Shown here piece by piece: positions 1 through 6,976 of a stretch of DNA of 21,574 nt. Where the stretch lies: the NCBI GenBank assembly GCA_002439805.1, contig DJPQ01000088.1, positions 15,110-36,683 on the forward strand, written 5' to 3'. Under the pieces are notes generated by a model. It had not been told where the DNA came from and ran no database searches. It saw only the letters and a program-made list of their open reading frames with translations. The stretch's first letter is position 1. Every line of letters begins with the position of its first letter. Both the position numbers and the translations under genes were made by a program. This stretch comes from Bacteroidales bacterium UBA6408. Lineage in GTDB: Bacteria; Bacteroidota; Bacteroidia; Bacteroidales; UBA932.

Positions 1-6
1 AGCTTG

Positions 7-30
7 CCCTTTTTTGCCGACAAAAAAGGG
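7..30 (-). terminator. Hairpin terminator of the SRP RNA
   Basis: Perfect 10-bp inverted repeat (CCCTTTTTTG / CAAAAAAGGG) with a 4-nt loop, at the 3' end of the SRP RNA on the minus strand. The T run lies in the stem, directly after the closing CUUACCC of the RNA, so it may act as the U tract itself or as the stem of an intrinsic terminator. It could work in either direction. Confidence 0.6.
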
Positions 31-124
31 TAAGCTACATACATCGCACCGCTACAACCTCCTGCTCTTGCTGCCTTCCGGCCCTGGGAGAATTCAGAGG
101 GAGCTGGTCGTGCATGACTTACCC
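28..124 (-). ncRNA. ffs: Signal recognition particle RNA (small 4.5S type)
   Basis: Minus-strand RNA of about 97 nt. It carries the signature of the SRP RNA apical stem: GGGCCGGAAGGCAGCAAG, with the GGAA tetraloop and the AGCAAG side of the symmetric loop that binds the Ffh M domain. The 5' end GGGUAAG pairs with the 3' end CUUACCC, closing the rod-like hairpin. Family knowledge: the RNA joins Ffh to form the particle that targets nascent membrane proteins to FtsY and the Sec/YidC machinery. The length matches the small SRP RNA that lacks the Alu domain. A complete promoter lies just upstream and a hairpin just downstream, so it is an independent unit. Exact ends are inferred from the terminal pairing and could shift by a few bases. 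Confidence 0.93.
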
Positions 125-128
125 GATG

Positions 129-158
129 CAAAGGTACTAAAATAAATCGTTACGCAAA
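129..158 (-). promoter_or_regulatory. Bacteroidota-type promoter of the SRP RNA
   Basis: On the minus strand, TTTG (155-158), an 18-nt spacer and TACCTTTG (129-136) fit the primary sigma consensus TTTG-N19-TAnnTTTG. The predicted start, about five bases downstream, falls at the 5' end of the SRP RNA (about 124). The promoter is squeezed between the uvrA2-like stop codon at 165 and the RNA. Confidence 0.85.
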
Positions 159-164
159 AACTTT

Positions 165-2753
165 TTACATAAATCTTCCCGTCATGCTGTCGGGGCAGTC
201 GCGGACCTCGGCCGGGGTGCCGGAGATGACAATGGAGCCGCCTTCGGCGCCGCCGCCCGGGCCTATGTCGATGATGTAGTCTGCGCTGCGGATGACGTCG
301 AGGTCGTGTTCTATGACGATGACCGTGGCTCCTCGGGCGATTAGCCTGCGGAACACGCCGAGAAGCGTCTGAACGTCGGCCGGATGCAGGCCTATGGTCG
401 GCTCGTCGAAGACAAAGACCGAATCTTCCTGACCGCGTCCCATCTCGCTCGCCAGCTTGAGCCGCTGAGCCTCGCCTCCTGAAAGGCTCGGTGTCTCCTC
501 TCCGAGAGTGAGATAGCCAAGACCCAAATCCTTCAGCACATTCAGCCTCTGGCTCACAATCTTGAGGTCCGCGCAGGCATCGATTGCATGATTGATGTCC
601 ATGTCCATAAGCTCCGGAAGCGAGAGCCTTTCTCCGGCGGCGTTCTCTCGGTGCACGAGTCCGGCCTGCCTTGAGTACCGTGACCCCCGGCAGTCGGGGC
701 AGGGGATGTTCACGTCCGGAAGAAACTGGACGTCAAGGCTGATGACTCCCGTCCCGTCGCAGGTCGGGCAGCGCAGCTTGCCGGTGTTGTAGGAGAAGTC
801 GCCGTCCTTGTAGCCGCATTTCTTCGCGTCCGGAGTCTTGGCGAAGACCTTGCGGAGCTCGTCATGGACATTGGCGTAGGTCGCCACTGTGGAACGGACG
901 TTGATTCCTATAGGGGAGGCGTCAATCAGCTTTACTTGCCTTATTCCGTCTGCCGCGATGTCAAGGACATGGTCCGGAAGTTTGGCTCCGCCGATTTTTG
1001 CCTGAAGCCCCGGAATGAGGCTTTCCAGCACCATAGTCGTCTTTCCCGAGCCTGAAACTCCGGTCACGACCGTCAGCCTGCCTTTGGGGATCCGCACCTC
1101 AAGCGGCTTCACCGTGTGAATCGCGGCCGTACGCATCGCGATTGTGCCCTTGGCGAAGAGGTCATTGTTACCAGTATTGTGCAAGCCACTTTTCTCGGCA
1201 TTAGCTCCGCAGACGCTTTTTATGGCTCCTGATAAATGGTCGTTTTGTGCAGTTCCGGTTCCCGCCGTACACTCATTTCCGACCGTCACCGATGCGGCTC
1301 CCGAAAGGAACGGCCCTATCCGCGAGACCGGGCTGCTCTCTATCTCCTCAACCGTTCCCTGCGCAATCACCTGACCGCCGTCGGCGCCGGCTCCGGGCCC
1401 CATCTCAATCATCCAGTCGGATTCCTTGAGAATCTGCGTGTCATGATCAACGAGCACGACAGAATTCCCGTCTGCAATCAGGTCGTTCATCACGCCGGTG
1501 AGTCCCACGATGTTGGCCGGATGCAGTCCGATGGACGGCTCGTCAAGCACATAGAGCACTCCGGTCGTCCTGTTGCGGACAGCCCTCGCGAGCTGCATCC
1601 GCTGCCTTTCTCCGGTGGAGAGCGTGGCGGCGCTGCGGTCGAGCGTCAGGTAGCCGATTCCGAGGTCGAGCAGCCTCTTTGCCGTGTCGAGGAGGGACTC
1701 GCAGATGCTTTCTGCCATCGGTCTCATTTCCTCGGGCAATGAATCCGGCACCCCGCGCACCCATCCCGCGAGTTCCGTGAGCGTCATCGTGCATGCCTCA
1801 GCCAGTGAAATCCCGCGCAGCCTCGGGGCACGCGCCGCGTCCGAGAGTCTTGTCCCGCCGCAGTCCGGGCAGACATCAGTGCGGAGGAATTTCTCCACCC
1901 TCTTCATCCCCTTCTCGTCCTTGACCTTGGCGAGGGCGTTCTCGACGGTATAGACGGCGTTGTAGTAGGTGAAGTCCAGCTCGCCGGCCTGATTGCTGTT
2001 CTTCGAGTGGTAGAATATGTGCTTCTTCTCGGCCGGCCCATGAAAGACAATGTCCCTTTCCTTCGGTGTCAAGTCCTTGAAAGGCACATCGGTGCGCACT
2101 CCCATCTCACGGCATACATCGGTCATCAACGACCACATCAGCGTGTTCCACGGAGCGACCGCCCCTTCATCAATAGTGAGGTTTTCGTCCGGCACAAGCG
2201 TGCTCTCATCGACTGTCCGCACCGTTCCGGTACCGTCGCAGGTCCGGCAGGCTCCCTGACTGTTGAACGACAGTTCCTCCGCAGACGGTGCATAGAAATG
2301 CTCCCCGCACACCGGACAGATGAGTTCCTGCCCGGCGGCCACTTTCAGCGACGGCTCAAGATAGTGCCCGTTCGGACAGCGGTGACTTGCAAGCCGTGAG
2401 AACATAAGCCTCAGGCTGTTCAGCAGTTCCGTTCCGGTGCCGAAAGTGCTTCTTATGCCGGGAATCCCCGGTCTCTGGTGCATAGCAAGCGCCGCCGGGA
2501 CATAGAGAACCTCATCGACGAGCGCCTTTGATGCCTGAGTCATGCGCCTGCGCGTGTAGGTCGAGAGCGATTCAAGGTAGCGCCGCGACCCTTCAGCGTA
2601 CAGCACCCCGAGTGCCAGCGATGATTTCCCCGACCCGGAAACGCCGGCGATTCCGACAATTCTGTTCAGCGGTACATCGACATCTATATTTTTGAGATTG
2701 TGCACTCTCGCGCCTCTCACCTCAATCTTCCGTGGAATGTCCCTTTCCTTCAT
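165..2753 (-). CDS. UvrA2-type ABC ATPase lacking the UvrB-binding domain
   Basis: 862-aa UvrA-family protein with two ABC cassettes. The first has Walker A GVSGSGKSS (about 37-45), zinc-binding cysteines (CPNGH about 126, CPVCG about 146, CRTCDGTG about 169), signature LSTGE (about 377) and LDEPSIGLHP. The second has GVSGSGKTT (about 565), CPTCDGTG and CPDCRGSRY, signature LSGGE (about 754) and FDEPTIGLHP. Canonical UvrA is about 940 aa; here only about 20 residues separate the first cysteine pair from CPVCG, where about 115 residues of UvrB-binding domain normally sit. This is the UvrA2/DrrC-like class, linked in other bacteria to tolerance of DNA-binding drugs, so it is unlikely to be the housekeeping excision-repair UvrA. 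The first signature has T in place of the usual G. A Gly/Ala/Asn-rich linker (about residues 485-540) joins the halves. It starts 13 nt after the lysoplasmalogenase-like gene ends and is probably co-transcribed with it. The actual substrate cannot be read from sequence. Confidence 0.9.
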   Translation of the reverse strand: MKERDIPRKIEVRGARVHNLKNIDVDVPLNRIVGIAGVSGSGKSSLALGVLYAEGSRRYLESLSTYTRRRMTQASKALVDEVLYVPAALAMHQRPGIPGIRSTFGTGTELLNSLRLMFSRLASHRCPNGHYLEPSLKVAAGQELICPVCGEHFYAPSAEELSFNSQGACRTCDGTGTVRTVDESTLVPDENLTIDEGAVAPWNTLMWSLMTDVCREMGVRTDVPFKDLTPKERDIVFHGPAEKKHIFYHSKNSNQAGELDFTYYNAVYTVENALAKVKDEKGMKRVEKFLRTDVCPDCGGTRLSDAARAPRLRGISLAEACTMTLTELAGWVRGVPDSLPEEMRPMAESICESLLDTAKRLLDLGIGYLTLDRSAATLSTGERQRMQLARAVRNRTTGVLYVLDEPSIGLHPANIVGLTGVMNDLIADGNSVVLVDHDTQILKESDWMIEMGPGAGADGGQVIAQGTVEEIESSPVSRIGPFLSGAASVTVGNECTAGTGTAQNDHLSGAIKSVCGANAEKSGLHNTGNNDLFAKGTIAMRTAAIHTVKPLEVRIPKGRLTVVTGVSGSGKTTMVLESLIPGLQAKIGGAKLPDHVLDIAADGIRQVKLIDASPIGINVRSTVATYANVHDELRKVFAKTPDAKKCGYKDGDFSYNTGKLRCPTCDGTGVISLDVQFLPDVNIPCPDCRGSRYSRQAGLVHRENAAGERLSLPELMDMDINHAIDACADLKIVSQRLNVLKDLGLGYLTLGEETPSLSGGEAQRLKLASEMGRGQEDSVFVFDEPTIGLHPADVQTLLGVFRRLIARGATVIVIEHDLDVIRSADYIIDIGPGGGAEGGSIVISGTPAEVRDCPDSMTGRFM

Positions 2754-2766
2754 ACCCTTGCGCGCA

Positions 2767-3588
2767 TTATTGTTTGCCTTTGCGGCTTACCATATTTGAC
2801 ATATTTTCCTGCCTTGACATATTTTCCGCCCCGGCGCCGCTCCCTGTTTCCGCTTTCATCAAACCGACGGCTCCGAGCCAAATCAGCATCTGTCCGAGAT
2901 AGTAAGGAACCATAATCAGCCATTTCTCACCTGTGACCGGCCCGACAAACTTGTTCCATGAAAGAATCATGTCCGAAATGAGGAACAGCGCGGCTCCGAC
3001 GGCGAAAAGCGGCGAACGCTGCATCAGCGAAAGCCAGAACATCGCGGCAATCAGAACTGCATAGACACCGCACCCGATTTGCAGCGCAGCCTCCGGAACA
3101 TTGGGAATGACTAGCGCGAACGCAAATGCCAATACCGCCGCAACAGTCAGTCCGACAAGTGTTTTCCAGCTCCGGGAGTTCCAAAAGTCATCCGCGCCGC
3201 CGTTTTGGGAAGTCGCCCCTTTCTTGCCCGTGATTTTTCCGGCGACTTCCTTGCGGCCTTTCCACAGCCTTTCGGCAAACGCCCCAATCAGCATGACGTG
3301 AGCCGCCGCAAAATATCCCATCTGACCGAAGAAACTCCCGTAGGCTCCCATCGCGTCTCCCGTGCAGGAGAAAAGGAACGCCAGCACGAACTTCCATCCC
3401 ATGCCGAGATAAGCTCCCAAAAGAGCAAGCGCTGCAACCGGGTAGGCGATCCTGAACCTGACGACCTTTTCCGGGAGAGTCTGTCCGAGCGCCGAGGCGG
3501 GCATAAAGTACATCGCCGCCAGCACTATGAATATCAGAGAGACATAGATGATTTTCCTCTTCTCGTCTCTATGTTGTTTCGTTGCCAT
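2767..3588 (-). CDS. YhhN/TMEM86 family membrane protein (lysoplasmalogenase-like)
   Basis: 273-aa integral membrane protein with about eight hydrophobic segments. The family pattern shows in FSCTGDAMG (about residue 73), GCGVYAVLIAAMFW and ALFLISDMILSWNKF, with conserved acidic residues in the membrane helices. Characterised YhhN/TMEM86 proteins hydrolyse the vinyl-ether bond of lysoplasmalogens; whether this one does is inference. A polar insert of about 30 residues (near 110-142) interrupts the helices. The last 25 residues are a Gly/Ala/Ser/Met/Asn tail containing an 18-nt tandem duplication. The ATG at 3586-3588 is the only sensible start, with a TAATTTTG promoter element just upstream. 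The gene precedes the uvrA2-like gene by 13 nt. Confidence 0.82.
   Translation of the reverse strand: MATKQHRDEKRKIIYVSLIFIVLAAMYFMPASALGQTLPEKVVRFRIAYPVAALALLGAYLGMGWKFVLAFLFSCTGDAMGAYGSFFGQMGYFAAAHVMLIGAFAERLWKGRKEVAGKITGKKGATSQNGGADDFWNSRSWKTLVGLTVAAVLAFAFALVIPNVPEAALQIGCGVYAVLIAAMFWLSLMQRSPLFAVGAALFLISDMILSWNKFVGPVTGEKWLIMVPYYLGQMLIWLGAVGLMKAETGSGAGAENMSRQENMSNMVSRKGKQ
2796..2831. repeat. 18-nt tandem duplication in the C-terminal codons of the YhhN-like gene
   Basis: TTGACATATTTTCC occurs at 2796-2809 and again at 2814-2827, an 18-nt period that duplicates six codons in frame (read as ENMSRQ / ENMSNM). It lies in the nonconserved tail and probably arose by slippage. Confidence 0.75.
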
Positions 3589-3604
3589 ATTTTGGATATT
3601 TCTG

Positions 3605-3612
3605 CAAAATTA
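3605..3612 (-). promoter_or_regulatory. Putative -7 element for the YhhN-uvrA2 operon
   Basis: TAATTTTG on the minus strand fits TAnnTTTG and lies 17 nt before the ATG, so the leader would be very short. No good TTTG box is seen at the expected spacing, so the call rests on the -7 element alone. Confidence 0.5.
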
Positions 3613-3685
3613 GCGTAATTTTCAAAATACATTTTGAAAAATTGCATCCAAGTTCAGAATGACGCTTTGAAATGTCATCTCTCCG

Positions 3686-3716
3686 AAAAAACAGCCCGCA
3701 TCACTGCGAGCTGTTT
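3686..3716 (-). terminator. Intrinsic terminator of the small transcription unit
   Basis: On the minus strand the stem CAGCTCGCA / TGCGGGCTG (8 of 9 pairs, 4-nt loop), extended by AAA/TTT, is followed by six T residues. It sits about 26 nt after the stop codon of the 34-codon ORF and defines the 3' end of a transcript of about 200 nt. Confidence 0.8.
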
Positions 3717-3742
3717 CGGTTAGTAGTGTAGTGTTTTAATTA

Positions 3743-3847
3743 TTAGTGGTCAGCAAGCTCTCCACAACGGCGGAAGTCATAAGCGACGTCAACGATGTGC
3801 CGCTCGGACACATGGATATTTGTCAGTGGTGACATCCCGCAAATCAT
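3743..3847 (-). CDS. Small protein of 34 residues in its own transcription unit
   Basis: An ATG-started frame of 34 codons ends in two tandem stops (TAA TAA). The product begins MICGMSPLTNIHVSE and ends YDFRRCGELADH. It is soluble, charged and has three His and two Cys; I do not recognise the family. A second ATG at codon 5 would give 30 residues. Reasons to think it is real: a full promoter (3892-3922) lies 45 nt upstream, an intrinsic terminator 26 nt downstream, and nothing else occupies the transcript. Codons resemble neighbouring genes in having mostly C or G at third positions. No Shine-Dalgarno sequence is seen, which is common in this phylum. The alternative is a noncoding RNA with a chance ORF: part of it folds as ATGTG..CC / GG CACAT within the ORF. 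Coding is favoured but unproven. Confidence 0.55.
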   Translation of the reverse strand: MICGMSPLTNIHVSERHIVDVAYDFRRCGELADH

Positions 3848-3862
3848 GAAGAGATGAGTGGC

Positions 3863-3885
3863 CTTAAACGTACGTCTCGTTTAAG
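3863..3885 (-). promoter_or_regulatory. 5' hairpin in the leader of the small gene
   Basis: Perfect 8-bp inverted repeat CTTAAACG / CGTTTAAG with a 7-nt loop. It begins at the predicted transcription start (about 3886), so the RNA would open with a stem-loop. It could protect the 5' end or control translation of the 34-codon ORF, which starts 15 nt past the hairpin. Confidence 0.6.
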
Positions 3886-3891
3886 ACATTG

Positions 3892-3922
3892 CAAATATAG
3901 GGTTTATTTTCTAATAACAAAA
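3892..3922 (-). promoter_or_regulatory. Strong Bacteroidota promoter of the small transcription unit
   Basis: On the minus strand TTTTG (3918-3922), an 18-nt spacer and TATATTTG (3892-3899) give the same architecture and spacing as the SRP RNA promoter. The predicted start is about 3886. Confidence 0.82.
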
Positions 3923-4016
3923 TTTTATTGAGGTTTTTATTCCGAAAATGGCGGAAATATCTAAAAATCCGCACATTTCGCAAAAAAACTGTTTGAATTT
4001 CGGACAACGGTTGTTT

Positions 4017-4074
4017 TGAGAATCGGTTTTTGAAGATTTCTTCATTAGTCCCGCGTTTTTGAGACAGATTCTCA
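4017..4074 (-). repeat. Inverted repeat overlapping the trmD stop codon
   Basis: TGAGAATC (4017-4024) and GATTCTCA (4067-4074) form a perfect 8-bp inverted repeat around a 42-nt centre. The trmD stop codon (4072-4074) is part of one arm. The centre lacks the core of the repeat family described elsewhere in this window. No T run follows, so it is not a classical terminator. Apart from this hairpin and the promoter at 3892-3922, the stretch 3923-4071 is AT-rich and shows nothing else. Confidence 0.5.
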
Positions 4075-4749
4075 TTTCTCAAGAAGATGCGGGCGAAGCC
4101 GCCGTGTCCTTTCAAGCGCCTGTTCGTCCTGCCAGGCCTGAATCTTCTTCGGGTCGCCGCAGAGGAGGATGTCCGGGACCTTCCATCCGTTGAACTCGGC
4201 CGGACGGGTGTAAATAGGAGGGGAGAGCAGGTCGTCCTGAAAGCAGTCGCTCAGGGCTGAGGTCTCGTCGGAGATGGCTCCGGGGATGAGGCGTACAATG
4301 GCGTCGGCGAGTATGGCGGCGGGAATCTCGCCCCCGCTGAGGACATAGTCCCCCACGGAGATTTCCCTTGTCACGAGATGGTCGCGGACGCGCTGGTCGA
4401 TGCCCTTGTAGTGGCCGCAGAGCAGAATGATGTTGCCCTTGAGAGACAGTTCGTTGGCGATTCCCTGCGTCAGCACCTCGCCGTCGGGGGACATATATAT
4501 TATATCGTCATATTCCCTTTCGGCGCGAAGTTCCTCAATCATCCGGAAAATCGGCTCGACCATCATCACCATGCCCGCGTCGGGCCCGTAGTTGTAGTCA
4601 TCGACCCTCCTGTGAGCGCCGAGTCCGTATTTCCTGATGTCATGGACATATATTTCCACGATTCCCTTCTTTCTCGCGCGTCCCACGATTGAATGGCTCA
4701 GCGGACTGTCCAGAAGTTCGGGGACGACGGTGAGTATGTCGATTCTCAT
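4072..4749 (-). CDS. trmD: tRNA (guanine-37-N1)-methyltransferase TrmD
   Basis: 225-aa SPOUT-fold enzyme that uses S-adenosylmethionine to methylate G37 next to the anticodon, preventing +1 frameshifting. Family motifs are clear: MRIDILTVVPELL at the start, VDDYNYGPDAGMVMMVEP, LLCGHYKGIDQRV, the trefoil-knot segment SVGDYVLSGGE, and LLSPPIYTRPAEF with the conserved Pro-Tyr-Thr-Arg-Pro. The ATG at 4747-4749 is chosen because the family begins M-x-I-x-[IV]-[LI]; an in-frame ATG 16 codons upstream adds unrelated residues. It stands alone here, without the rimM or rplS neighbours seen in many bacteria. A TATTTTTG element at 4836-4843 (-) may be its promoter. Confidence 0.95.
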   Translation of the reverse strand: MRIDILTVVPELLDSPLSHSIVGRARKKGIVEIYVHDIRKYGLGAHRRVDDYNYGPDAGMVMMVEPIFRMIEELRAEREYDDIIYMSPDGEVLTQGIANELSLKGNIILLCGHYKGIDQRVRDHLVTREISVGDYVLSGGEIPAAILADAIVRLIPGAISDETSALSDCFQDDLLSPPIYTRPAEFNGWKVPDILLCGDPKKIQAWQDEQALERTRRLRPHLLEK

Positions 4750-4835
4750 AATGTATTCAGTTTTTTGCGTTTCTCTTTTTCCGGAAATGATCCCCAATGT
4801 CGGGGCAGATTATTTTTTTTCATATTTCTGAGGCA

Positions 4836-4843
4836 CAAAAATA
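4836..4843 (-). promoter_or_regulatory. Putative -7 element for trmD
   Basis: TATTTTTG on the minus strand fits TAnnTTTG and lies 86 nt before the trmD ATG. No convincing TTTG box lies at 18-19 nt, so the call is moderate. It is divergent from the DUF349 promoter only 22 bp away. Confidence 0.4.
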
Positions 4844-4865
4844 ACATATTTTACTCAAATATTCA

Positions 4866-4873
4866 TATATTTG
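4866..4873 (+). promoter_or_regulatory. -7 element of the DUF349 gene
   Basis: TATATTTG matches TAnnTTTG. The predicted start, about 4879, lies at the edge of a stem-loop (4878-4914). A TTTT-rich stretch upstream (4849-4852) is a poor match to the -33 box. Confidence 0.6.
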
Positions 4874-4877
4874 CAGA

Positions 4878-4914
4878 ATGGACGCGCGTGAACGCGAGGG
4901 TTCGCCGTGTCCAT
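4878..4914 (+). promoter_or_regulatory. Leader stem-loop with a 14-codon reading frame before the DUF349 gene
   Basis: ATGGAC (4878-4883) pairs with GTCCAT (4909-4914), with further internal pairing (GAAC / GTTC). The same bases open a frame from ATG 4878 to TAA 4922 (MDAREREGSPCPWV) that ends 17 nt before the DUF349 ATG. The structure would lie at the very 5' end of the mRNA. A regulatory role is inference. Confidence 0.4.
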
Positions 4915-4939
4915 GGGTATAAACTTAATTCTCTAAATT

Positions 4940-6781
4940 ATGAGTGAAGAGATCATTCCCGAGGCAATCGCCCCGGATGTAGAGCCTGAGGTTCAGGAAA
5001 ATGCCGCTGTGGAACAGCCCGTTCAGGAGAAGCCCGCAGAGGATGTCGCGGAGACCGGGACGGGTGCAGAGGAGACTCCTCAGACACAGGAGACCGTTGA
5101 TGAGGAAACTCCCGACTATCAGAACATGACGCTTGCGGAACTTGTTTCCGAACTTCAGAAGACGGTCACGAGCGACCTGAAGATGACGATGTCGAAGAAC
5201 GTCGAGATGATTAAGACGGCATTCTACAAGAAGCTCGGCAAGGAAAAGGCCGATGCGATGCAGAAATTGTCCGATGTCGCCGACGCTGCCGTCGAGACCG
5301 TAGAGAGTCCGTTCGCGGCAATCGAGGAAGGGTTCAAGTCCGCCTATAACGAATATAAGAAGGAACGCGCGGAGTTCAACGAGAAGCAGGAGAAGGAGCG
5401 CGAGCACAATCTGGAGCTCAAGCAGAAGGTCATCGAAGACCTGAAGGCCCTGCTGGAGAAGCAGGAGGACGTGAATGCCACCTTCCCGGCATTCAGGGAA
5501 ATCCAGAACCGCTGGAGGGAAATCGGGCCTGTGCCGGCCACCGCGTTCCGCAATCTTAACGAGACCTACCAGCTCTATGTCGAGCAGTTCTATGACATGG
5601 TGCAGATTAACCGCGAGCTCCGCGACCTCGACTTCAGGAAGAACCTTGAGGTGAAGGAGAAGTTCTGCGAGGCGGCGGAGAAACTGGCGGAGAACGAGAA
5701 TGTAGTGGAGGCGTTCAAGGAACTTCAGAAGCTGCATGAGCAGTGGAAGGAGTATGGGCCTGTAGCCAAGGAGTACAGGGATGACATATGGAACCGTTTC
5801 AAGGCCGCCACGTCTGTAATCAACAAGAAATATCAGGGCTTCTACGAGGACATCAAGAAGAAGCAGGAGGAGAACCTTGCCGCCAAGACCGCTCTCTGTG
5901 AGAAGGTTGAGGAGATTGCCGCGAGGGAGGCGGGCAGCTCCAACGAGTGGAATGCCTTTTCCAAGGAAATCGAGGAAATCCAGCAGGAGTGGAGGAAGAT
6001 AGGCTTCGCTTCGAAGAAGGAGAATCAGAAGATATATGACCGCTTCCGCGCCGCCTGTGATGCGTTCTATGCGAAGAAGAGGGAATATTACTCCAATTTC
6101 AAGGACGGTCTGAACGCCAATCTTGAGAAGAAGATTTCTCTCTGTGAGGCTGCCGAGGCTCTTAAGTCAAGCACCGAGTGGAAGAAGGCTTCCGAGCAGT
6201 TTATCGAGCTTCAGAAGCAGTGGAAGGAAATAGGAGCGGTGCCTCACAAGAAGTCCGAGCAGATTTGGAAGCGTTTCCGTGCCGCCTGTGACGAGTTCTT
6301 TGCCGAGAGGGACAAGAATAATGTCCGGCCTGACGACTACCACAGGAATCTCCGACTGAAGCAGGCCATAATAAAGGAGATTGAGGCATATCAGAACGTG
6401 GATGTCGACACCGACGCGAAGGCGCTCGCCGACTTCCGGCAGAAATGGCAGGAAATCGGATTCGTCCCGTTCAAGGAGAAGGAAAAGGTTGCCGAGGCGT
6501 ACAAGGCTGCCGTCAAGGCTAAGTTCGGCGTCGAGCCTGCCGCGGAGAAGCGCGGCGTGCGCGGCGGAAGGCCTCAGCGTTCGGAGAAGGAGATGCTGAT
6601 TGACAAGTTCACCAAGCTTCAGCAGGACATCGCCACCTGCGAGAACAACATCGGCTTCTTCACGGCCGGCAAGAACTCCGGCGGGCTGATCGACCAGATG
6701 CGCGCCCGCATCGACGACGCGAAGGCGGAACTTGCGAAGCTTGCCGATAAAATCAGAAATCTGGACACGACACAGGAGTGA
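4940..6781 (+). CDS. DUF349 repeat protein
   Basis: 613-aa, very acidic and Lys/Glu-rich, predicted cytoplasmic and largely helical. After a Glu/Pro-rich disordered N-terminus (1-60), five DUF349 repeats follow, each built around W-[KR]-x-[IY]-G with a downstream RFRAACD-like helix. Key tryptophans are at about 192, 269, 351, 428 and 503, and repeats 3 and 4 are the most typical (RFRAACDAFY, RFRAACDEFF). A C-terminal coiled coil spans about 550-610. DUF349 proteins are widespread in Bacteroidota; the function is not established as far as I know, so none is assigned. The ATG at 4940 fits the acidic MSEEIIPEA start and follows a TATATTTG element and a leader hairpin. The next gene, yidC, begins after a repeat-family element. 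Confidence 0.9.
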   Translation: MSEEIIPEAIAPDVEPEVQENAAVEQPVQEKPAEDVAETGTGAEETPQTQETVDEETPDYQNMTLAELVSELQKTVTSDLKMTMSKNVEMIKTAFYKKLGKEKADAMQKLSDVADAAVETVESPFAAIEEGFKSAYNEYKKERAEFNEKQEKEREHNLELKQKVIEDLKALLEKQEDVNATFPAFREIQNRWREIGPVPATAFRNLNETYQLYVEQFYDMVQINRELRDLDFRKNLEVKEKFCEAAEKLAENENVVEAFKELQKLHEQWKEYGPVAKEYRDDIWNRFKAATSVINKKYQGFYEDIKKKQEENLAAKTALCEKVEEIAAREAGSSNEWNAFSKEIEEIQQEWRKIGFASKKENQKIYDRFRAACDAFYAKKREYYSNFKDGLNANLEKKISLCEAAEALKSSTEWKKASEQFIELQKQWKEIGAVPHKKSEQIWKRFRAACDEFFAERDKNNVRPDDYHRNLRLKQAIIKEIEAYQNVDVDTDAKALADFRQKWQEIGFVPFKEKEKVAEAYKAAVKAKFGVEPAAEKRGVRGGRPQRSEKEMLIDKFTKLQQDIATCENNIGFFTAGKNSGGLIDQMRARIDDAKAELAKLADKIRNLDTTQE

Positions 6782-6844
6782 GCCGCAGGGAACCGCAGTA
6801 AAGAACGGCATTTAGGAACAATATAAAGAAACAGTAGAAAGATA

Positions 6845-6963
6845 GGGGATGCATAAAAAGATGGGATGCAAGGCGGATGGTGAAGTCAAATACCGCAGCA
6901 ACCTAATGGTTGTGAGGATTTTGACAAGACATTCAACGCCGCAGGCCGCTTTTTAGACGCCCC
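6845..6963 (+). repeat. Structured intergenic element, copy 1
   Basis: Lies between the DUF349 gene and yidC, 64 nt after the DUF349 stop. Helices from outside in: GGGG/CCCC; P1 TAAAAAG (6854-6860) / CTTTTTA (6949-6955); GGCG-GATG / CATT-CAA-CGCC; P3 GTCAAA (6885-6890) / TTTGAC (6920-6925); P4 CAACC-TAAT-GGTTG (6899-6912). Shared inner sequence: TGCAAGG (6867-6873), ACCGCAG, TGAGGA, CAACG..GCAG. This is the only full copy whose core reads in the same direction as the gene before it. The family is not one I recognise. Confidence 0.85.
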
Positions 6964-6976
6964 GTAATATGGAAAT

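Noticed and set aside
3686..3890. 6S RNA as identity for the 200-nt transcript
   Set aside because: The 5' and 3' ends do not form a closing stem; the 3' end is a plain terminator hairpin and the 5' end an independent hairpin.
4891..4910. tRNA-like GGTTCG sequence in the DUF349 leader
   Set aside because: No acceptor stem, anticodon arm or D arm around it.
4925..5737. Long antisense frame of about 270 codons opposite the DUF349 gene, and similar frames opposite other genes
   Set aside because: Leu/Arg-rich translation typical of the shadow of a Lys/Glu-rich GC-rich gene; no family resemblance, and the sense gene is clear.
6845..6963. Known riboswitch upstream of yidC
   Set aside because: No match to riboswitch cores I know, and the same element lies downstream of unrelated genes in the opposite orientation.
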